In this document: positions 58,651 to 64,000 of the stretch, piece by piece | Layout: each line of letters starts with the position of its first letter | Position numbering within the stretch: position 1 is the first letter of the stretch | Origin: Macrosoma leucophasiata | Taxonomy: Eukaryota; Arthropoda; Insecta; Lepidoptera; Hedylidae | Direction of reading: 5' to 3' | NCBI GenBank assembly: GCA_036365455.1 | Contig: JAWQUS010000004.1 | Coordinates: 503,501-567,500, forward strand | DNA length: 64,000 bases | Notes under the pieces: model-generated | What the model was told of the DNA's origin: nothing | Database searches by the model: none | Seen by the model: the letters and a program-made list of their open reading frames with translations, nothing else | Translations under genes and position numbers: made by a program

Positions 58651-59330
58651 CACCATACATATTGTTTGATGAATATTTTGTATGTAGTAGCTTTCAGTGG
58701 TTCCTAACAAACTAATCATCAAAATGATTCCTTAAAATTTTTAAAGTGTATCAATGACCACCTTGAATATCACACAGAAACTACTTGGAACAGAGCGGGT
58801 TGAAATTCTAACACAGGGCAGTGATTCATAAGGCTTTGAGCTTTACAATAAATCCTTCCATTTTTACTACAGATGAAGGCAGTACTGAGCGGTACGCGGA
58901 AGTATCTAGAACAGCAGCTGAGCGACGAGAGGGAAAATCATCAAAGTCCAAGGTTTCCTGGTCTACCGAGAACCCTCGAACGATAGGGGCTTAATTTTCG
59001 TAACATTCTATGAGTTCAGTCGCAACTCAACCGATCCACTCACTTGCTGCAATCGAAGCGAGAAGGTGCATCGATTCAAGGGCGATTCAAAGTCTTCGAC
59101 GTTATGAAAAATAGACCCTTAATGAGCTAATGAGCACCGATGTGACCTGTGGATCCTTAGGTATCCATATTTCGTAAGATATTCTATTTTTCATAATACT
59201 CGACGGGGTCCCTCGGGCTTCAAGTCGCAGGACCGGGTTTGGAGGTCCCTTGAACTCCTAATATTTTCCAACGGGCTTCGTGTAAGCATACTCAAACGTG
59301 GGCACCTCGGTGACGCTGACGATGTAAACT

Positions 59331-62300
59331 TTAAGCGGTACGCGGCCCCGCACCGGCCGCTAGTGGCGGGGGCGAGAGCGGCGGGGGGGTGGGCAGGGCC
59401 CCCGGGGTGCCCAGGGCCCCCAGGGCGGGAGGCCCGGGGGGCCCGACGGGGGTGGGCGCGGGGGGAAGAGCCCCCGGCACGCTGAAATGGCGCACGGCGG
59501 CCTCGAGCGCCACGTTGTTCCCGCTGAAGTACGCCGACACGGCGTTATGGAAGAGGAGCAGTTGCTTGTTCATCACTTTCACCTGAAAGGAAACGATGGG
59601 AATCACTAAAACTACTGGACCTACCTGATTACCAAGCGTGGCGATTGTTACCGTGTCCCCTTTATAATTAAAGTTATGTGTTCCGATAGATGGCGCCATA
59701 ATTTATGAAAGTTGTGGACACTGCATAGTGATTCAATGATGTTCTTTGACTTCAAAATCTTATCATCAAAGTAAAACTTACCCGATTCTCGTGCAGTAGC
59801 TTCAGCTTAACAGCAGAGTCGTCCCTCAGGCGTTCGTAATGGCGCCGATGCTTCTCGATATTGGCCAGGAGCAGTTCGGGCGGGTTCCCGCCGCTGGCCT
59901 CCAGCTCCCCGCGGTAGGCGTCGTACTCCACGCGCGCGCCCTCGTACTGCCGGATGGTGAGCAGTGTGTCCTCTATCGTCTTGTTGGTCAGCGTGTTGAG
60001 GGAGTTGTTGAAGAAGTGCAGCGCGGCCAGCAGGGTCTCCCCGTTGCGTGTCAGCGAGCGTTGTGTGTCCGCGTTGTATAGAAACCTGTGGAACGGGGAA
60101 CGTGTAAGTCGTTCGAACGGGAGTAATAGGAGAGAAAATCAGAGGTCAAAATGCAGATGCGTTGCCACCCCTGAGACTTGAGTTATGATGTCTCTGCGAT
60201 AGTTATTTGGGGGCCATACAATACCATCTAACCGGAACACGATAGTGCTGAACACTACCATTTGATGCGGCAGATAGCTTAGGTAATGCGGCGGTGCCCG
60301 CCCTCGAGCTAAAGTTAGTTAGTAATATGTTGCTATTAGTTAGTAATATGTTGCTACAATGATGACATACCTACAGAACTGAAACAGTTCATATTGGACC
60401 TCATAAGGCTCATACAGGAGTTCCTTGAGAGATTGAATTGGAAATGAGACCTGCAATCTGAATCAAATGAACCTTTATAGTCCACTGATTAGCGAAACTC
60501 AAGCGGTAGTGTGCAGGGCACAGCTTGAAGAACCAACGGCGGTCGGTATCGGTATCAGAAGACGAAGAGTACGGCCTTCCTCACGCTGTTAATCCTTGGA
60601 TGAGGGTGGCCGGGAACATTTGCTGTGGCAATCTTTGAGGAAGACTTTTGTCCAGCAGGGGACGTCTTGGGACTTTACGTCGCCGTTAGGGGGAGGTGGG
60701 GGGCAACGGACGGTTGCATGTCACCGGTGGAAAAGCCTGTCTATCGATAGTTGTCATTATATCATACTGCTGGTCGTACGACCGGACGTCTCAGCCTCAA
60801 ACTGGACGTCGGCGATCAGCGGAGCGAACGGCTACCTGTCGTTCAGTTCGCTTCAATAGGAAAATGCCTCTCGCCGCGGCGCCGCAAATGGCCGACGTCC
60901 AGTCCGAGCGGGGAGCGGGGAGCGGGGGGAGGGGAAGAGGGCGCACTGACTGGTTCTGCAGCTCGGGCGACTTCTGCGCCAGCTCGGCGAAGGCCTCGCC
61001 CAGCGCGCGCTGCGTGCCGGCGGCGGCGGCCAGCTGCGCGGTGAGCGCGGTGGCCAGCCGCAGCACGCCGCTGTACTTGCGCTGCGTCTCGCGCAGCATC
61101 TCGATCTGGGCCTCCAGCTCTGGTGAACGCCATGTTCGCACCGATAATATACCACGCGCAGAGAGGACGGTTCGTGTTCATGGTGAGCGATCACCGTGGC
61201 CTATAAACGTCTACATCAGAGGTTCCCAAACTACTTTTTCTTGTAAAGTCTGTTTTTTTTTCAGTACGGACTAAATTGACATGAGCTGTGCGGCTAGGTT
61301 TTTGGGGATCATTAACAGTGATGTGCCACTACCGTAACTTTACGTAATTTACGATCTAGTATCGTTTTTCAGTAATAATTTTTATTTTATTTGATTCAAG
61401 AGAACAAACAGTCTTATTTGCTTACAAACAATCTTAATAAAATTACATCAGACCATTTTATAAGTTTCCGTATTTGGACATCTAAAAAAAATTGCATATT
61501 GTTTCATAACAGTAACAAAAACAGAAAACAAAAAAACAATATCAACAACAACAAATCAATAATAAAAGAAAATTAAGTGCAACTTAGTACGTTTACTGCT
61601 CCTAGCCTTTTAATTTATATTATATCTTATTAATATTTTACACTGCGCTAGTAAAGAAGAAATGGTAAAGGCGACTTATTGCATGTCAAACCAGTGCCTA
61701 AAGAGAACCCTCTAACATTTTGAGGTTTAGATACAAAAACGTGTCTATAAATTTTAGAATGTGGCGACATCATTTTTTTTCTCAACTTCAATTATTAGGT
61801 ACATGTTTAATATAATTTTTCCAGCGCTGGGGAGTCACTAGACGAAGTCACACATTCGTTTTTCTTCGGCGTTTTGGCTGGAGATTCTGTTTACTTTTTG
61901 GTGTGTACATAATGAACGCGTTCATTACCATGTTTTTGCCCGTGAAATCGCATTTCGGAGGTTGAAGGACGAATGCCGTGTATTCAAAATGGCGCCGTAT
62001 TTTCGTTTTTATGGCATTGATAGCTACAGTACATCGATCTATTTCTTGTGTCGTTCCTGTTAAAAACTTGTTATTGCGTATTCTTCAACAACAAATAAAT
62101 AATTGTCGTGTTTACTTAGTGCAATAAGTAATTTAAATTAAATCTGTGATACTCCATAGTAACCCTAATTTTTAAAAGATTTGTCTAGTGTCAAATATTA
62201 ATAAAATTATGTGGTAAAGTAAAAAGTAACGATTCATAAAACCGGTATCGTACAACACTACTACTAGAAAGCTGGTATCATTAATTTGGGAATTGACATT

Positions 62301-63723
62301 TGCATGTGTCAATTTAGTCCGTAGCGAAAAAAAACAGACTGTAGACCCCTTTCAATTTTTTTCTGGTTTCCGTGGGCCCCCTCCTTGCTACATTTATATC
62401 ACATTCCCATATTTCCCAATTTTATTCACGCCTACGTAGACCCCCATCGAGTGCCATGGACCCCAGGGGGTCTATATGGACCACTTTGGGAGTCACTGGT
62501 CTACATAAAAACTGAAGTCCGATGTCACATTAAATAATAATAAAAACCTTCAACGCAACCTTTGTACGTCCCACTGCTGGGACGCTTGTTATATTATTAT
62601 GCTCTTTTTATAGCACAGAGTTGAAAGGCTCACGAAAGTAATATAAGACGACCCTCTCTTTGATCCACGAATCACAAAAACATTCAAAATTATATAAATC
62701 ACTATTCACTTTCGAGGATTATACCAAAGAGTATAAATAAACATACCAGTATCTACAGTCCGAGAGCTCTTCCCCAGTTTCTCATACAGTAACTGTTTGG
62801 TACACTTGTATGTGGAGACTCCCCAACTGCGTATCGACTCCAGCTTGGTGGATCCAGCCCGGAGGAGTGTGCTGGTGCCTGCTGCTCCATTCTGTGACAC
62901 ATCAGGTGGGGCTGAAAACATTTTCAAGATTAAATGGTAAATCTGAGATATTTTTTTTATACAGTATAACACAAAGATTTCCATTGCTGCATCAAAGCCC
63001 CCTCATAAGGGGGGGAGGGGGGTATGCCATAATGTCACTCTTAGCATGTGGATTATTTACTAATAGACACTGAAATAATGATAAGAAAAATAACTTGATT
63101 CAAACACATTATGTAATATCAATTGCAACTATTGATTTTAAGAAGGATACTGTTATATTTTTGATACAGATAGTAGGTAGGTATATAGGTTATAAATATA
63201 GTCACCTATATGGAGCTAATCATAAACTCATAGCTTGTCTTTCAAGTCTTTCGTAGATGTAGCAATAGTAGGTATATAAATATTCTGCAAATATTGGGTG
63301 TTTAAATTTTATGCTTTATTATGATGCACTGACTACGAATTTTTGGAAATCCCAAAAACAGGGTTATGTTACGAATATACAGAAAAGTTTCAATACGCAC
63401 CATATGCGGGCGGAAAGGGCATGGAGCGCGACGTAGGGAACTTGGCTTCCGTGCCTGATGTGATAGAGTCGCTGGACTCGCGCAACGGCGGCGTATCCTT
63501 CAACATTTCGTGAATACTCCGCTCAGATTGCCTGCGTCAAATAACGACAAATATACCAACTCCACATACAATTTACGCACAAACAAATACTAATGAATGT
63601 CCATTTAACGCCTACAAAAACAAGCAAACAGTTTAAACAATTGTACAATTGAAGGAAAATCAAAATATTGGTACTCCATTCCGAACTAAACAATGAATCA
63701 AACATGACGCACCACTTGGACAT
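59331..63723 (-). CDS. Arfip: Arfaptin (AH/BAR-domain protein binding Arl1, Arf and Rac1), complete
   Basis: Arfaptins are crescent-shaped AH-domain dimers. They sit on trans-Golgi membranes through Arl1 and PI4P and bind Arf and Rac GTPases. I read six coding exons on the minus strand: 63713-63723, 63401-63531, 62747-62911, 60951-61119, 59782-60085 and 59331-59582. All have GT-AG ends and compatible phases, and together give 343 aa and a stop, the usual family length. The N-terminus reads [16 protein letters not shown]. The AH domain begins at [20 protein letters not shown] and [20 protein letters not shown]. It continues with [32 protein letters not shown] and YDAYRGELE, and ends with [19 protein letters not shown]. 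The tiny first exon (11 nt, ATGTCCAAGTG) is the least certain part. The last ~48 residues are almost only Pro, Gly, Ala and Leu and are absent from the vertebrate proteins I know. Exon 4 and the last exon are very GC-rich. Intron 3 holds a hAT-like element and intron 4 holds retroposon debris. Confidence 0.94.
60147..60312 (-). repeat. Retroposon family R piece in arfaptin intron 4
   Basis: It contains GGTCAAAATGCAGATGCGTT to GGCGGTGCCC. Both ends are lost. Confidence 0.7.
61217..62498. mobile_element. hAT-like non-autonomous element in arfaptin intron 3
   Basis: The left end is CAGAGGTTCCCAAACT. The right end reversed is CAGTGACTCCCAAAGT, which matches 12 of 16 positions and has the typical hAT form. 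The element is flanked by a perfect 8-bp duplication, GTCTACAT, at 61209-61216 and 62499-62506. Just inside each end is a second inverted block (GTCTG, T-run, ACGGACTAAATTGACA near 61250; complement near 62305-62342). The interior is AT-rich without a transposase. The insertion site lies in a piece of the ~285-bp retroposon. Confidence 0.85.
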
Positions 63724-64000
63724 TTCGCTGGAAAACTATTTTTTTTAACACACCAATAATTGCGATTACGCCGCAATACTCAGACTTGTTACATTGAAAT
63801 TAAATAGGTCACAAATTCAGATTTAACATAAAATTATTTTTCGGATCGGGACTCCACTTCTGTCCACTACTCACTTCAAATGACTTCTCAATCTGTCATA
63901 ATCTGTCATCTGTCAAACAAATTGTTTTTTTAATGGTTTTTACGGCTGTGGTTTCCGCCTTTTCGCCTTTCTTCTTTTCATTTTCATGGTTCAATTCTTT
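63724..64000 (-). promoter_or_regulatory. Upstream region of arfaptin with clustered TGACA half-sites
   Basis: This is the 5' flank of arfaptin. Between about 63880 and 63915 it has four close CTGTCA/TGTCA motifs (TGACAGAT, TGACAGATT on the gene strand). A similar cluster lies just before DPH3. No clear TATA box is visible. The promoter role is inferred from position. Confidence 0.4.

Noticed and set aside
60696..61194. Overlapping open frames on both strands in the GC-rich block
   Set aside because: Only the minus frame of exon 60951-61119 encodes arfaptin. The others are Arg/Ala/Pro-rich shadows.

Overview
The window looks like nuclear DNA from an insect, most probably a moth or butterfly. 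It is AT-rich, has three intron-containing animal genes, and is crowded with tRNA-headed SINEs, LINE 3' ends, short hairpin and inverted-repeat elements and a dead mariner. I know several of these repeat types from Lepidoptera, but no database search was possible, so the taxonomic call is an inference.

Genes. (1) An EH-domain ATPase of the EHD/Past1 family lies on the minus strand. Its ATG exon (49053-50277, 408 codons) holds the dynamin-like G domain. Its second exon (380-550) starts the EH domain, and the gene continues off the left edge. The intron between them is about 48.5 kb and fills most of the window. (2) DPH3, the CSL zinc-finger protein of diphthamide synthesis, lies on the plus strand (51219-52552, three exons, 83 aa). 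It starts head-to-head with EHD, about 940 bp away. (3) Arfaptin lies on the minus strand (59331-63723, six exons, 343 aa). It is complete and in frame, with a proline/glycine/alanine-rich tail after its AH/BAR domain.

Repeats. The EHD intron (551-49052) shows no recognisable host exon. It holds at least 20 copies or pieces of one ~285-bp retroposon, three tRNA-headed SINE families, several LINE 3' ends (two of them identical over 186 bp), two jockey/CR1-like reverse-transcriptase C-termini, a dead mellifera-like mariner (26914-28197), and several MITEs. One MITE family has clear 9-bp target duplications. The intron also carries long near-perfect hairpins near 7.9, 18.5, 19.25 and 46.9 kb. 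A three-copy retroposon family with inverted ends and 12-14-bp duplications resembles Penelope-like debris. A degenerate ~665-bp tandem repeat at 40.0-42.2 kb keeps a perfect TGACGTCA octamer in each copy.

Right third (50.3-64 kb). The EHD-DPH3 intergenic region contains a 295-bp inverted-repeat element. Between DPH3 and arfaptin there are more retroposons, a MITE, a LINE end, a second Penelope-like copy and another long hairpin. Arfaptin intron 3 carries a hAT-like element with a perfect 8-bp target duplication.

The three host genes do not form a pathway: EHD and arfaptin act in endosomal and Golgi membrane traffic, DPH3 in tRNA and EF2 modification. The unusual content is the density and nesting of foldback and mobile sequence. 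I saw no CRISPR array, rRNA or functional tRNA gene.
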